Notes under the pieces: generated by a model
Database searches by the model: none
Told to the model about the DNA's origin: nothing
What the model saw: only the letters and a program-made list of their open reading frames with translations
In this document: in pieces, positions 44,311-53,978 of the stretch
How positions within the stretch are numbered: the stretch's first letter is position 1
Layout of the letters: each line of letters starts with the position of its first letter
Position numbers and translations under genes: made by a program
DNA from: Sapientia aquatica
Lineage (GTDB): Bacteria; Pseudomonadota; Gammaproteobacteria; Burkholderiales; Burkholderiaceae_D
Direction: 5' to 3'
DNA: 64,000 nucleotides
Assembly (NCBI RefSeq): GCF_004358105.1
Contig: NZ_SMYL01000007.1
Coordinates: forward strand, 124,001 to 188,000

Positions 44311-44865
44311 TTGCTATACAACCTGTTTAGTCTAGTGCTCGATACCGTTACTGGTTTATTTGCGGGCGTGTTGCTGCTGCGATTTTGGATGCAAATTGTC
44401 CGCGTGCGGCCACCGCAACCGGTTGCTCAATTTACCTTTCAGCTAACCGATTGGTTGGTCAAGCCGATGCGGCGCGTGATTCCCGGTGTGGGTGGGTTTG
44501 ACTGGGCCAGCTTTGTCGGTGCGTACTTGATAGCGCTGCTATGTACGGCGATCAAGGTCTGGATTTTATTGACGACGTTGCCTAGCGCCGTTTTTCTACT
44601 GGCCTTAATCAGTGTGGCGCAGTGGATTATTTATGGTTGGACCGCGTTATTAATCTTGGAAGTGATTTTTAGTTGGGTTAATCCGCATGCGCCATTAGCG
44701 CCGTTTGTCCGCGCATTGAATGATCCGTTGTTGAAGCCGATTCGTCAGATCGTGCCTTTGTTGGGTGGCTTGGATATTTCACCGATGATCCTGTTTTTGC
44801 TATTGCAGGTGGCCAGTAAGGCGTTGATGTATGTTTCTGGGTCGTTCGGTTCTTTGCTCATTTAA
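44311..44865 (+). CDS. YggT family membrane protein
   Basis: A 184-residue protein with two tandem YGGT domains, each a hairpin of membrane helices followed by a conserved amphipathic stretch (DWLVKPMRRVIPGVGGFDWASF and NDPLLKPIRQIVPLLGGLDISP; each broken short in relatives). It opens LYNLFSLVLDTVTGLFAG, as other betaproteobacterial members do. The start is TTG 44311, six nt after a perfect AAGGAG (44299-44304). YggT proteins have been linked to osmotic adaptation and membrane organisation; the role here is not shown. It is monocistronic. Confidence 0.88.
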   Translation: MLYNLFSLVLDTVTGLFAGVLLLRFWMQIVRVRPPQPVAQFTFQLTDWLVKPMRRVIPGVGGFDWASFVGAYLIALLCTAIKVWILLTTLPSAVFLLALISVAQWIIYGWTALLILEVIFSWVNPHAPLAPFVRALNDPLLKPIRQIVPLLGGLDISPMILFLLLQVASKALMYVSGSFGSLLI

Positions 44866-45231
44866 CCAAGTCTTGGCTAGCCGTTGCTTCGCCGCGGCGT
44901 CGGGTTGCAAACTATAACTTACCCAAAGGTTAGTTAGCGCTCGATTTCTTATCCGATTTCCTCCTACTTGAACTCCTTTATCCCACCGTTAGCGTAGATG
45001 CGCTAACGGTGCCGGCCTTTCTCTGTCATGTCGGTTTGCTTGGATGTCACTGTTGAATTGACTCGAATTTACATTTGTGGTTTTCCGGTGTGCTTGGGCC
45101 TAAATAATTGGTATTTTTATTTTTACGTACTAGCCTTAAATAAGGTGTCGGCGTTTTTATCCTTGTTATTCCTGCGCCGAGTCGATGTCATTGATTCTCA
45201 ATTCAAGTGCTGTAGTTAGGGGAGGCAAATG
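44866..45231. other. 366-bp gap between yggT and the PstS-like gene
   Basis: It contains a perfect 11-bp hairpin (CACCGTTAGCG 44984-44994 with CGCTAACGGTG 45001-45011, loop TAGATG), perhaps ending yggT transcripts although no T-run follows. A 63-codon frame from 45028 looks fortuitous. GGGGAGG near 45219-45225 is the ribosome binding site for the next gene. Confidence 0.6.
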
Positions 45232-45642
45232 ATGAAAAAGAGTATTACTGGGCTAATTATTAGTCTGTCACTTTGTGTGATTTACAACCCAGTTTGGGCT
45301 GATTTTGTGGTGGTCGTCAATCCCAAGAGTCCAACGACTGCTATCTCCAAAGATCAAATTGCCCAATATTTTTTAGGCAATACCAGCACTTTTACACCTA
45401 TCGATTTGGCCGAAGGTTCACCAATTCGGGTTGAGTTCTATAAGACCATTACTGACAAAGACCCTTCGCAGGTGCGAGCTATTTGGTCTAAGTTAGTGTT
45501 CACTGGCAAAGCTAAACCACCGAAACAATTTAGCTCCAGTGATGAAGTCAAAAAGCAGGTGGGTAGCGATATTAATGCTATCGGTTACATCGAAAAGGCG
45601 GCGGTTGATTCGACTGTCAGAGTTATCTATCCAGCTAATTGA
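45232..45642 (+). CDS. Small PstS-like secreted substrate-binding protein
   Basis: A 136-residue exported protein with a signal peptide of about 22 residues (ending NPVWA) and a truncated phosphate-binding-protein-like domain: DFVVVVNPKSPTTAISKDQIAQYFLGN, and SDINAIGYIEKAAVDSTVRVI at the C-terminus. It is less than half the length of a true PstS, so it likely represents a single lobe. No ABC transporter genes are adjacent. ATGs at 45229 and 45232 are both possible; the latter has better spacing from GGAGG. It is followed after 90 nt by a porin-like gene, probably in the same transcript. Confidence 0.75.
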   Translation: MKKSITGLIISLSLCVIYNPVWADFVVVVNPKSPTTAISKDQIAQYFLGNTSTFTPIDLAEGSPIRVEFYKTITDKDPSQVRAIWSKLVFTGKAKPPKQFSSSDEVKKQVGSDINAIGYIEKAAVDSTVRVIYPAN

Positions 45643-45732
45643 CCTGCCATAAAAGAGGCCAACACGATGAATACCAGAATCAAACCAAACGTCAGCCAAG
45701 CCGACCATTCCGCGCAACGAGGAGCTCTAAAA

Positions 45733-46923
45733 ATGAACAGAATTATGTCATTCTTGGTGTTGCTACTAATTTTACTGTTTCATCCTTTCGTCCATGCGAT
45801 TGACTTAGATGACAGTGGCTCGTTTACCGCCACCGGATTTTACGATTTAACGGGTGCCAAAGTGCTCAGTGGTTCAGCACAGGGCAGCAGTGCCGCTTGG
45901 ATGTATCAACAATGGCATTGCCCATGCACGATTCAGAATTGGGAATATGTTGGGGTGTACGAAAAAAGCAAAGGCTTTCAGATCGATCAAGAATCGCTAG
46001 TTGGTGTGCAATTGCGTAAAGAATTTACACCGAATTTCTCCGTCACCGGCCAATTTGTAATGCGCGCACAAAATCCTAATAATGGGTCTAGCCCGTCGGT
46101 AGATTGGCTGTATGCCTCGTGGAGTCCGAGTGCCGATTCGCCCATTACGGTGCAAGCAGGGCGGTTGCGGATTCCTCTGTATTACTACAGCGACTATTTA
46201 TATATTGGCTATTCCTATCCTTGGGTGAGGCCGCCGCCAGATGTGTATGGTTGGCCAATTTATGCCTATGACGGTGCAAATATTAGCTACCACACCCAAT
46301 TGGGATCGTCCGCTTGGTCGATGAACGCCAGTGCGTGGGTGGGTAAATTTAAACAGACCTATGACGCCTATGACTCATTAATTTATAACGCTGCGCCAAC
46401 CACCGAAACATGGGATCACATGGTGGGCGGTTATGTTTCTGCCACCAATAGTATTTTTGACGTACGTGCGATGGTGATGAAGTACCGCGATACGACTGAA
46501 ATTTATTACACCGGCACACCGACAACTGGAGTGAGCAACTTATTCACTCGGATTGAAGGTTTATCGGCCAATATGGATTATGAGAATTGGTTGGTGCGCG
46601 CTGAAATTGATCGCTATCAGCAAGTCAGCGCTGCAGTGAATATCGACAATATTTATAAATATAATTTGTTTGGCGTAGGTTACAAATGGGGCGATTTCAC
46701 ACCGATGATTACCCATTCTCAATACACGACTGTTGCGCAAAATCCTGCATTGCTCCAATTTATTGAAGCGCAAAGTACTAATTCATTAGTGGTGCGATGG
46801 GATTTCCGCGCTAACACGGCGTTGAAGGTGCAATACGATGACAATAAGGATAAGTCAAAATACCCGTATCCTTTCTTCGGTGATTCCCGATTATTGTCGG
46901 TATCGTTGCAAGGGACTTTCTAG
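45733..46923 (+). CDS. Porin-like outer-membrane protein
   Basis: A 396-residue protein with a signal peptide (LVLLLILLFHPFVHA) and alternating strands consistent with a 16-strand barrel, ending in VSLQGTF, a C-terminal phenylalanine typical of barrel insertion. WLYASWSPSADSPITVQAGRLRIPLYYYSDY resembles the WVEAKF/GRL region of Gram-negative porin-like proteins. An unusual HCPC (two close cysteines) lies near residue 57. ATG 45733 has GAGGAG eight nt upstream; an in-frame start at 45667 would place a long non-signal leader before it. It ends at a strong terminator. Confidence 0.75.
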   Translation: MNRIMSFLVLLLILLFHPFVHAIDLDDSGSFTATGFYDLTGAKVLSGSAQGSSAAWMYQQWHCPCTIQNWEYVGVYEKSKGFQIDQESLVGVQLRKEFTPNFSVTGQFVMRAQNPNNGSSPSVDWLYASWSPSADSPITVQAGRLRIPLYYYSDYLYIGYSYPWVRPPPDVYGWPIYAYDGANISYHTQLGSSAWSMNASAWVGKFKQTYDAYDSLIYNAAPTTETWDHMVGGYVSATNSIFDVRAMVMKYRDTTEIYYTGTPTTGVSNLFTRIEGLSANMDYENWLVRAEIDRYQQVSAAVNIDNIYKYNLFGVGYKWGDFTPMITHSQYTTVAQNPALLQFIEAQSTNSLVVRWDFRANTALKVQYDDNKDKSKYPYPFFGDSRLLSVSLQGTF

Positions 46924-46947
46924 CTTAGTAGATCAGAGTTGCAAGGT

Positions 46948-46996
46948 TGGGATTGGTTAGGCGTTGTTCAAATGCTGAGCCAATCCCATTGTTTTT
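46948..46996 (+). terminator. Terminator of the porin-like gene
   Basis: TGGGATTGG (46948-46956) pairs with CCAATCCCA (46980-46988), extendable by two pairs including a wobble, with a loop of about 20 nt, followed by TTGTTTTTG. Confidence 0.7.
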
Positions 46997-47021
46997 GCCC
47001 GCAATGAACGTTGCGGCGGGA

Positions 47022-47864
47022 CTATTTTTTCATTCCCAATTCAGTCAAGCGCTCGTCGAGATAGGATTGCGCTGTGTAGCGTTTGGACAGCACCACGTCT
47101 GGCCGAGGATGCAAAAATAGGGGCAACGAAACGCGCGACTGGGTAGCAGCCACGCCGCTAGGGTTGAGTACCCGATGTACCGTCGATGGGTAGTAACCGT
47201 TGGACGCCTCATCGAGCATGTCGCCGATATTGACGATCAACATCCCAAAATCGCAGGGCACATCGTGCCACTGCCCGTCTTTGGCAATCACTTGCAGTCC
47301 GGCTTGGGTGGCTGCGGGCAGGATGGTGAGCAAATTAATGTCGCCGTGCGCGGCGGCGCGCACAGCGCCCGGATCTTCGTCACCTTGTAATGGCGGATAG
47401 TGCAATACGCGCAGCAGGGTTTGCTCTGAGTGGCGAATCATGTCAGGCAAAGGCATGGAATAGGCCGCCTGAATGTCAGGTGGGGTAAAGCGTTCCACCC
47501 ATTCTAATAATTCGCCCGCCAAGGCCGAACCTTGTTGGTAATAGGTGCGAGCAGCATCGGAGACTTCGGTTGGAAAACGTCCGTGCGGGTAAATATGAAA
47601 AAACTCTTTTAAATCCTTTTTGCTAAATCCTTTGGCGGTTTCAGAGACTTGCGGTGAAAAGTAGCCATCAAATTTAACCGGATCAAACGGGTAATTAAAT
47701 TTAGCGGAGCTGTTAAAAAAGGCTAACCACTCCGCATAAATGTGTTCGACCAAGGCTTGCGACAACGGATGATGCGTTAATACCCCAAAGCCGGTCTGAT
47801 GCAAGCTGGCACAAAACTCTTGCGCGGCGTTGGGGGAACGGTAATCAACGGGTTGGATTAGCAT
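47022..47864 (-). CDS. Isopenicillin N synthase-like 2OG/Fe(II) oxygenase
   Basis: A 280-residue double-stranded beta-helix oxygenase. An N-terminal DIOX_N-like domain spans about residues 1-120. The catalytic core has the iron triad as His and Asp in AAHGDINLLTIL and His in STVHRVLNP, and the 2-oxoglutarate/substrate Arg-Ser pair in SRVSLPLFLHPRPD. The substrate is unknown. The ATG at 47862-47864 is used here; a TTG at 47912 would overlap the upstream gene. It follows a nucleoside hydrolase and a ribokinase, suggesting action on a nucleoside or nucleobase. Confidence 0.85.
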   Translation of the reverse strand: MLIQPVDYRSPNAAQEFCASLHQTGFGVLTHHPLSQALVEHIYAEWLAFFNSSAKFNYPFDPVKFDGYFSPQVSETAKGFSKKDLKEFFHIYPHGRFPTEVSDAARTYYQQGSALAGELLEWVERFTPPDIQAAYSMPLPDMIRHSEQTLLRVLHYPPLQGDEDPGAVRAAAHGDINLLTILPAATQAGLQVIAKDGQWHDVPCDFGMLIVNIGDMLDEASNGYYPSTVHRVLNPSGVAATQSRVSLPLFLHPRPDVVLSKRYTAQSYLDERLTELGMKK

Positions 47865-47881
47865 TGCTTGGTTGCCGTCAA

Positions 47882-48883
47882 TTAGCTCACGATTAATGGA
47901 GTTTTTAACCAATCACCACCTAAGGTGGTTTCGATTAAGTTGATACAGCCTTCCACATCGACTTGCATACAGGCGCGTGTTACTGGTTTCTCTGGTTCCC
48001 AACCCGGTTGTGGGTAGAACAACTTACCGTGTCGGTCCATCATAGTTTGTCCGTTGCCAAAGCCTTCTTTGGCGACGCGGATGCGGCCTTCTTGGGTTTG
48101 GAATAATTCCGGCGCGACTAAATAAACAAACGCTAAAACGTCATGGCCGAAACACGCGTGTCCGAGTTCTGGGCGAATCGCGCCATAAAAATTGCAATAA
48201 AAATGTACCGCATGACGCAAGGTCGTCATTGCTAAATGCTGATTGTGTTTGTTTGCTAAAGCATCAAAAAAGCTTGATGGCAAGACCACGCGATGCGTCA
48301 CATCCAATCCAACCATGGTTAAATTCCAGCCCGCGGTAAAGACTAAATCGGCTGCATCAGGATCATTCCAAACGTTGGCTTCAGCAACTGGCGACACGTT
48401 GCCCGGCTCAATTACGGTACCAGCCATTAACACCACTTGCTTTAATAGCTTAGGCAAATTGGGTTCCAGTTTTAAGGCCAGACCAAGATTGGCTAAGGGC
48501 GCCACCGCGACCAAGGTAATTTCACCCGGATGTTGACGTGCCATGTTGACGATGTATTCGGCGGCGCTGCAAGATTCGGCGTGTGCGTTGATGGTGCTGC
48601 GTGACGGCAGGTTGCCTAAACCGTCATCACCGTGAATAAAGCCCGGTGGTGTGCCCGGTGCTTTGGCCAGCGGAACCAGCGCGCCGCCTGCAACCGGAAT
48701 ATCGTAACCAGCGATGCGGGTTAAATACAGCGCATTTTCGGTGGCTTGTTGAACGGTGACGTTACCAAAAATCGAGGTGATTCCAAGGACGTCGATATCT
48801 GGGTGAGCTAGTGCAAAGTACAATGCCATTGCGTCGTCCACGCCTGGGTCGGTATCAAAGATAACTTTATGTTTGGCTGCCAT
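47882..48883 (-). CDS. Inosine-uridine-type nucleoside hydrolase
   Basis: A 333-residue ribohydrolase that splits nucleosides to base and ribose. The signature DTDPGVDDAMAL at residues 10-21 holds the calcium-binding aspartates, followed by ITSIFGNVTVQQATENALYL and the VAVAPLANLGLALKLEP and GLDVTHRVVL segments of the family. The C-terminal GNGQTMMDRHGK is lineage specific. It lies between ribokinase and the oxygenase; ribose released can be phosphorylated by the ribokinase. The preferred nucleoside cannot be told from sequence. Confidence 0.93.
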   Translation of the reverse strand: MAAKHKVIFDTDPGVDDAMALYFALAHPDIDVLGITSIFGNVTVQQATENALYLTRIAGYDIPVAGGALVPLAKAPGTPPGFIHGDDGLGNLPSRSTINAHAESCSAAEYIVNMARQHPGEITLVAVAPLANLGLALKLEPNLPKLLKQVVLMAGTVIEPGNVSPVAEANVWNDPDAADLVFTAGWNLTMVGLDVTHRVVLPSSFFDALANKHNQHLAMTTLRHAVHFYCNFYGAIRPELGHACFGHDVLAFVYLVAPELFQTQEGRIRVAKEGFGNGQTMMDRHGKLFYPQPGWEPEKPVTRACMQVDVEGCINLIETTLGGDWLKTPLIVS

Positions 48884-48931
48884 GTTGAGTCCTTGGTCAA
48901 AGTGAATCGATTTAAATGTGGTGGCGCTATT

Positions 48932-49876
48932 TTAGCGGGATTGATTATTCTGCGCTGCTTTGAAGTGTTCCAACTCAGTGCGATTAGGGATGGAACTCTG
49001 CGCGCCCAATTTAGTGACCGTCAACGCAGCGCAATATTGGGCTTCTTCAATCGCTGCGTGCAAAGCTAATCCTTGACCAATCGCGTGGGCAAATGCGCCA
49101 ACAAATGTGTCGCCTGCTGCCGTAGTGTCGATGGCCTTCACTTTTAAGGCTGGAAAATGTTCACTGGGCTGCGTCGCTTTGGTCGCGCAAACGCCGTGTT
49201 CGCCCATAGTCAGCAATACACATCGCACGCCTTGGGACAATAACTGGCGGGAAGCGCTCTGCGCGCTGCTTAAATCGGTGACGGGGATTTGGCTGAGTTG
49301 CCCGGCTTCGGTCTCGTTGACCACCAGATAATCAATCTTGCCCAACAAACCAACTGGTAATTCAATCACTGGTGCCGGATTGAAAACAACTTTTACGCCA
49401 TGCGCATGCGCTAAATGAATGGCGGCCTCTACCGTATCTAACGGGGTTTCACATTGGCAGATTAATAAATCCGCTTCGGTGATTGCAGACCTAGCTTGTT
49501 CGATATGTTGCGGTGAAAGCTTGGCGTTCGCGCCGGGTGCGATCACGATGATATTTTGTGCGCGATCATCCACCATGATTCCAGCCACGCCCGTGGCGCA
49601 GTCGGCGATGATGCTGATGTGATCGGTCTTGATCTGATCGGCTTGCAGACCGTGCAATGATTGCTGACCGTAAGCGTCATCGCCCACGCAAGCAATCATC
49701 GTTGTTTTAGCGCCTTGCCTAGCAGCGGCGACGGCTTGATTGGCGCCTTTGCCGCCCGCGATTTGCACAAACTGGTGTCCAGTGATTGTTTCGCCGGTTA
49801 CAGGGATGCGCGGCGTGCGGAAGACCAAATCCATATTAATACTGCCAACGACGGTGATCTTGGGAGATGGCGACAT
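48932..49876 (-). CDS. rbsK: Ribokinase
   Basis: A 314-residue PfkB-family kinase. The N-terminal substrate motif is GSINMDLVFRTP, then GGKGANQAVAAARQG. The C-terminal catalytic motif DTTAAGDTFVGAFAHA holds the base Asp. It phosphorylates ribose to ribose-5-phosphate, which feeds the pentose phosphate pathway or PRPP synthesis. The chosen ATG 49874-49876 fits relatives, with AAAGA seven nt upstream. No ribose ABC transporter is nearby, so the ribose most likely comes from the adjacent nucleoside hydrolase. Confidence 0.94.
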   Translation of the reverse strand: MSPSPKITVVGSINMDLVFRTPRIPVTGETITGHQFVQIAGGKGANQAVAAARQGAKTTMIACVGDDAYGQQSLHGLQADQIKTDHISIIADCATGVAGIMVDDRAQNIIVIAPGANAKLSPQHIEQARSAITEADLLICQCETPLDTVEAAIHLAHAHGVKVVFNPAPVIELPVGLLGKIDYLVVNETEAGQLSQIPVTDLSSAQSASRQLLSQGVRCVLLTMGEHGVCATKATQPSEHFPALKVKAIDTTAAGDTFVGAFAHAIGQGLALHAAIEEAQYCAALTVTKLGAQSSIPNRTELEHFKAAQNNQSR

Positions 49877-50051
49877 GACGATTCTTTCGTAACGGGGGTT
49901 TGGCGGGTAGGGCGTTGGACTTAATTTAGCAGCTTGATACAAGACTGCTAAAATGAATTTAATTGGCGCGGTCAGCAAATGCTAGGCAAGCTTGGAGTGT
50001 AAGCATCGACTTGCCGGTGCAATTTCTGTTCCGCGCTGAGGCGATTTAATC

Positions 50052-51488
50052 TTAGGGATAAAAAATCGCGACCACAAAATCCGACGCTTTTAACTGCGCA
50101 ACTTCAAAGTACATTTTGACAGATTGCTCTTGATTGGCTTGGAATCCCGTTTGTATGTCACGCGCGTTGGCGAGGTAATCGGCGGGCGTAAAGACGCGGC
50201 GCAAGATCGCTTGTTTTTGCGTGTTTTTTAACGTCAATTCAATATTGGGCCATTGTTGCGGCAGATTGCTGCGGTTGTGCAGCAGCATGCTTAATTCAAA
50301 CGTATTGTCATGCGGTAGCGAATGCAGCTCGTCGGCTTCGTAGCTGAGCGCATCAATTTGCGCAGGCAGTTTTATTTTGCATTGGGCGTAGCTGCATAGC
50401 GTAACTAAAGTATCTTTGCTAGCCGGATACATCGCGGCGATCAGATCGCGGAATTGGTAGGTTGCCTGACCAATTAACAGCAATAACATGCAGACTGTGC
50501 CGGCGCTGAGCAGCAAAAGTGTTCGTTTTTTATTCTTGGCTTGGCGAATAAAGCGCAGTTGGTCAATGTTGTCCAAGTCGTCTTCGCCATTGCTTTCCGA
50601 ATCGCTCAGCGCACCTTCTTGTTGCGCGTAATCTAACAGCACATCGTCGGCTACTCGCGGCGTATTATGGGTTTCGTCAAATTCGCTGAAAGCCGGCGCA
50701 ACGACAATCGTTTCGTCGTGCTTGCTGGTTGCGGCAGGACTCGGAGCGGAATACAACGAAGGTTCAATAGCCGTAAAGCCAGGCAGAGCGGACAATTCAC
50801 TCGACTCGCTATTTTTAGCTAACAGCTCACCTTGCAGATCGGCATCTAACAAGGCTTGCACCTCCGCTTCCAATTGTGCCTTGGTGCGTGAGCCGATTGT
50901 TCCAATGATGGAATCGACCGAATTGCTAAACGAAGTCGCAGGGTCAGGTTCGGCCACTAGCTGGGGTTCGACGCGGTGAGAAAAATCGGACGCCGAAAGT
51001 GAAGAAACAGCCGTCGAGTCGAGTGCTGGTGCCGAGGCGATTCCGGGTAGGTCAAACTCAAGATCGTCAACGCTGATTTCTTTGGCTGCAGTTGCCGGAG
51101 TCGGAACAGCGATAGCTTCGTGTTGCGCTGGAACGGGCGTGCTTGGTTGTCGAATAAGCGGCGCTGAAGACTCAGCTGCGGATTGCGCGGGGCTTGTTGC
51201 TTCTACAGCGGCAGGTACAACTGGTTTAGCTGGTGTTGTTGCAGGAACATGGACAGGATTCGGCGCAGGAGTTGGTGCAGAAATTGCTGCTGATGCCGGT
51301 ACCGAACTTGCACTCGCAAGGGCCGAGACCGGCGTGGTCAAACTTGGATTAGTGCCCGCCAGATGTTCGATGCCATTAAAAATTTGTTGGCAAACCCCAC
51401 AACGAACTAAGCCTGCTTGTAACTTGAGCTGGTCGTTAGCGACGCGAAAGGTGGTTTTGCAATGAGGGCATTTAGTGGCTAACAGCAT
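50052..51488 (-). CDS. MJ0042 zinc-finger / DUF3426 membrane protein
   Basis: A 478-residue protein. The N-terminal zinc ribbon (TKCPHCKTTFRVANDQLKLQ, then VRCGVCQQIFNG) has two CxxC pairs. A long disordered Ala/Pro/Ser/Glu-rich region fills about residues 45-320. One membrane helix (LLLLSAGTVCMLLLLIGQ) lies near 330, and the C-terminal DUF3426 domain (LSMLLHNRSNLPQQWPNIEL) is periplasmic. The function is unknown. It follows prmA by 15 nt in the accBC-prmA operon, a conserved position in Burkholderiales. Confidence 0.88.
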   Translation of the reverse strand: MLLATKCPHCKTTFRVANDQLKLQAGLVRCGVCQQIFNGIEHLAGTNPSLTTPVSALASASSVPASAAISAPTPAPNPVHVPATTPAKPVVPAAVEATSPAQSAAESSAPLIRQPSTPVPAQHEAIAVPTPATAAKEISVDDLEFDLPGIASAPALDSTAVSSLSASDFSHRVEPQLVAEPDPATSFSNSVDSIIGTIGSRTKAQLEAEVQALLDADLQGELLAKNSESSELSALPGFTAIEPSLYSAPSPAATSKHDETIVVAPAFSEFDETHNTPRVADDVLLDYAQQEGALSDSESNGEDDLDNIDQLRFIRQAKNKKRTLLLLSAGTVCMLLLLIGQATYQFRDLIAAMYPASKDTLVTLCSYAQCKIKLPAQIDALSYEADELHSLPHDNTFELSMLLHNRSNLPQQWPNIELTLKNTQKQAILRRVFTPADYLANARDIQTGFQANQEQSVKMYFEVAQLKASDFVVAIFYP

Positions 51489-51503
51489 CGTGTTTAATGT
51501 CGG

Positions 51504-52409
51504 CTAAATGGAGTCTGAACTTGGTCGCGTACCATGCAAAGCAACCCAACCGTCGCGTTCTTGCCAAACAGTGAGTTCAATGAAAGGTGCGTAGGCGGCG
51601 GCCACTTCGTCCGCTTGACGCTCTAAAACGCCCGATAAAACCAGGCTGCCGCCTGCGGCAACTTTGGCTGACAACATCGGAGCCATGAGTTTAAGTGGGT
51701 TGGACAGGATATTGGCCACCACAACATCGTAGCTGCTAGTCGATACTTTATTCGGTAGGGAAAATTCAATCTCGCATTGATTACGCACGGCGTTGAATTC
51801 GGCAGACGTAATCGCTTGCGGATCAATATCAACGCCTTCGACTTTGCCTGCGCCCAGTTTTTTAGCGACCATCGCCAAAATACCGGAGCCGCAGCCGTAA
51901 TCCATGACGGTTTTATTAATCGGCGCATGCGCTTCCAACCATTCCATGCACAGACGCGTGGTCGGATGGCTGCCGGTACCGAAGGCTAAACCAGGGTCAA
52001 GTTCCAACACGATGGCCGTCGGATCCGGCGCACTATGCCAGCTCGGCACCACCCAAATGCCTTTGCCGATCAACATCGGTTCAAATTGCGATTGAGTCAG
52101 GCGCACCCAGTCTTGGTCGGCTACCGAGCGCAAAGTATGGGGTGGAATAGGCATGCCGCAGTGATTGGCAGCGAGTTCGACTAATTCAGCGTGATTGAAA
52201 TCGGTGGGAGTCAACGCCACCACGCGGCTGCGTTCCCAAGCGGATTCTTTGGGTTCCATGCCCGGTTCGCCAAACAGCGGTTGCTCAGCGTCCGTGCCTT
52301 CATCGGCATCTTCAACCGATACCGATAAGGCGCCGAACTCCATTAACGCATCCGAATAGTTTTCCGCTTGCGCCAATGCCACTTCAACCACGATTTCAAT
52401 CCAACTCAT
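51504..52409 (-). CDS. prmA: Ribosomal protein L11 methyltransferase
   Basis: A 301-residue SAM-dependent methyltransferase that trimethylates L11. An N-terminal substrate-recognition domain covers about residues 1-60, and the core has the SAM motif [30 protein letters not shown] and the NPLK-containing [15 protein letters not shown]. It lies between accC and the DUF3426 gene. Confidence 0.97.
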   Translation of the reverse strand: MSWIEIVVEVALAQAENYSDALMEFGALSVSVEDADEGTDAEQPLFGEPGMEPKESAWERSRVVALTPTDFNHAELVELAANHCGMPIPPHTLRSVADQDWVRLTQSQFEPMLIGKGIWVVPSWHSAPDPTAIVLELDPGLAFGTGSHPTTRLCMEWLEAHAPINKTVMDYGCGSGILAMVAKKLGAGKVEGVDIDPQAITSAEFNAVRNQCEIEFSLPNKVSTSSYDVVVANILSNPLKLMAPMLSAKVAAGGSLVLSGVLERQADEVAAAYAPFIELTVWQERDGWVALHGTRPSSDSI

Positions 52410-52462
52410 GCACTTCCCTTTGATAAATTGCGTACTGCGTAGTCAACTTCTAATGTGACTGC

Positions 52463-53836
52463 TTATTTCTTCGATGCTTTGGCAGATAAATCCGGCTTTT
52501 CGGCCAGTTTATGTTCCAAATAGTGAATGTTGGTGCCGCCTTCGATGAAGCGAGCATCCACCATTAATTCACGGTGCAATGGGATGTTTGTTTGGATACC
52601 TTCGACCACCATTTCGGACAACGCAATTTGCATGCGGCGAATTGCTTGTTCGCGGTTAGCGCCATAGGCAATCACTTTACCGATCATGGAATCGTAATGG
52701 GGTGGCACAAAGTAGCCATCATAGGCATGGGAATCCACACGGATTCCAGGGCCACCGGGGACGTGCCAAGACGTGATTTTGCCCGGCGATGGAATAAATT
52801 TAAACGGGTCTTCAGCATTGATACGGCATTCGATGGCATGACCACGGAAGACGATGTCGCTCTGTTTAAAGCGTAATTTTTCGCCGGCAGCGATGCGGAT
52901 TTGCTCTTGAACGATGTCGATGCCAGTGATCATTTCGGTCACAGGATGTTCAACTTGGACGCGGGTATTCATTTCGATGAAATAGAATTCGCCGTTTTCG
53001 TACAGGAATTCAAACGTACCAGCGCCGCGGTAGCCCATTTTGCGACAGGCTTCGGCGCAGCGTTCACCGATTTTTTCGATGATTTTGCGTGGGATATCCG
53101 GTGCTGGTGCTTCTTCTAACACTTTTTGATGACGACGCTGCATCGAGCAATCGCGTTCACCCAACCACACTGCATTGCCAAACGTATCAGCCAATACTTG
53201 AATTTCAACGTGGCGTGGATTTTCCAAGAATTTTTCCATATAGACTTCTGGATTACCAAATGCCGCGCCCGCTTCGGTTTTGGTCATCGTGACCGCATTG
53301 AGCAACGCTGCTTCGGTGTGCACCACGCGCATACCGCGTCCGCCACCGCCGCCCGCTGCTTTAATAATGACTGGGTAGCCAACTTTACGCGCTGTTTGGA
53401 CGATGTCTTTTGGATTATCTGGCAAAGCGCCGTCTGAACCGGGAACGCATGGAACGCCAGCGATAATCATGGCTTGCTTGGCAGAGACTTTGTCGCCCAT
53501 TAAGCGAATCGATTCGGAGCGCGGGCCGATAAAGACGAAACCGGATTGTTCTACCCGTTCAGCAAAATCAGCGTTTTCGGACAAAAATCCGTAGCCCGGA
53601 TGAATAGCCTGGGCATCGGTCACTTCGGCTGCACTAATGATAGCGGGCATACTTAAATAGCTCAGTGACGATGGGGCAGGTCCGATACAAACGGATTCGT
53701 CAGCCAATTTAACGTATTTGGCTTCGCGATCGGCTTCGGAATGCACGACCACAGTTTTAATGCCCATTTCTCGGCACGCGCGCTGGATGCGCAATGCAAT
53801 TTCGCCACGATTGGCAATTAGAATTTTTTCAAACAT
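52463..53836 (-). CDS. accC: Acetyl-CoA carboxylase biotin carboxylase subunit
   Basis: A 457-residue ATP-grasp enzyme that carboxylates the biotin on AccB using bicarbonate and ATP. It begins [17 protein letters not shown] and has the glycine-rich loop [11 protein letters not shown], the [14 protein letters not shown] catalytic segment and a C-terminal biotin-carboxylase domain. The ATG at 53834-53836 fits relatives. It follows accB, with a 142-nt gap, and precedes prmA. Confidence 0.98.
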   Translation of the reverse strand: MFEKILIANRGEIALRIQRACREMGIKTVVVHSEADREAKYVKLADESVCIGPAPSSLSYLSMPAIISAAEVTDAQAIHPGYGFLSENADFAERVEQSGFVFIGPRSESIRLMGDKVSAKQAMIIAGVPCVPGSDGALPDNPKDIVQTARKVGYPVIIKAAGGGGGRGMRVVHTEAALLNAVTMTKTEAGAAFGNPEVYMEKFLENPRHVEIQVLADTFGNAVWLGERDCSMQRRHQKVLEEAPAPDIPRKIIEKIGERCAEACRKMGYRGAGTFEFLYENGEFYFIEMNTRVQVEHPVTEMITGIDIVQEQIRIAAGEKLRFKQSDIVFRGHAIECRINAEDPFKFIPSPGKITSWHVPGGPGIRVDSHAYDGYFVPPHYDSMIGKVIAYGANREQAIRRMQIALSEMVVEGIQTNIPLHRELMVDARFIEGGTNIHYLEHKLAEKPDLSAKASKK

Positions 53837-53978
53837 GGTATGTAATGACAATCTCAGGATAAAGCAGGTGGCCAGGAGCCTAGGTATGTCTCTGTGGCGC
53901 GACTCGTATAAGTGCTACCACAGCGACGGTATACAAAGCATTAGTGCGCAATGTGACTAGTGCAGAGTACTTTTAAGG

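Noticed and set aside
45028-45219. 63-codon plus-strand frame with hydrophobic stretches
   Set aside because: No ribosome binding site or family match; it lies between a hairpin and the PstS-like gene start and is most likely fortuitous.
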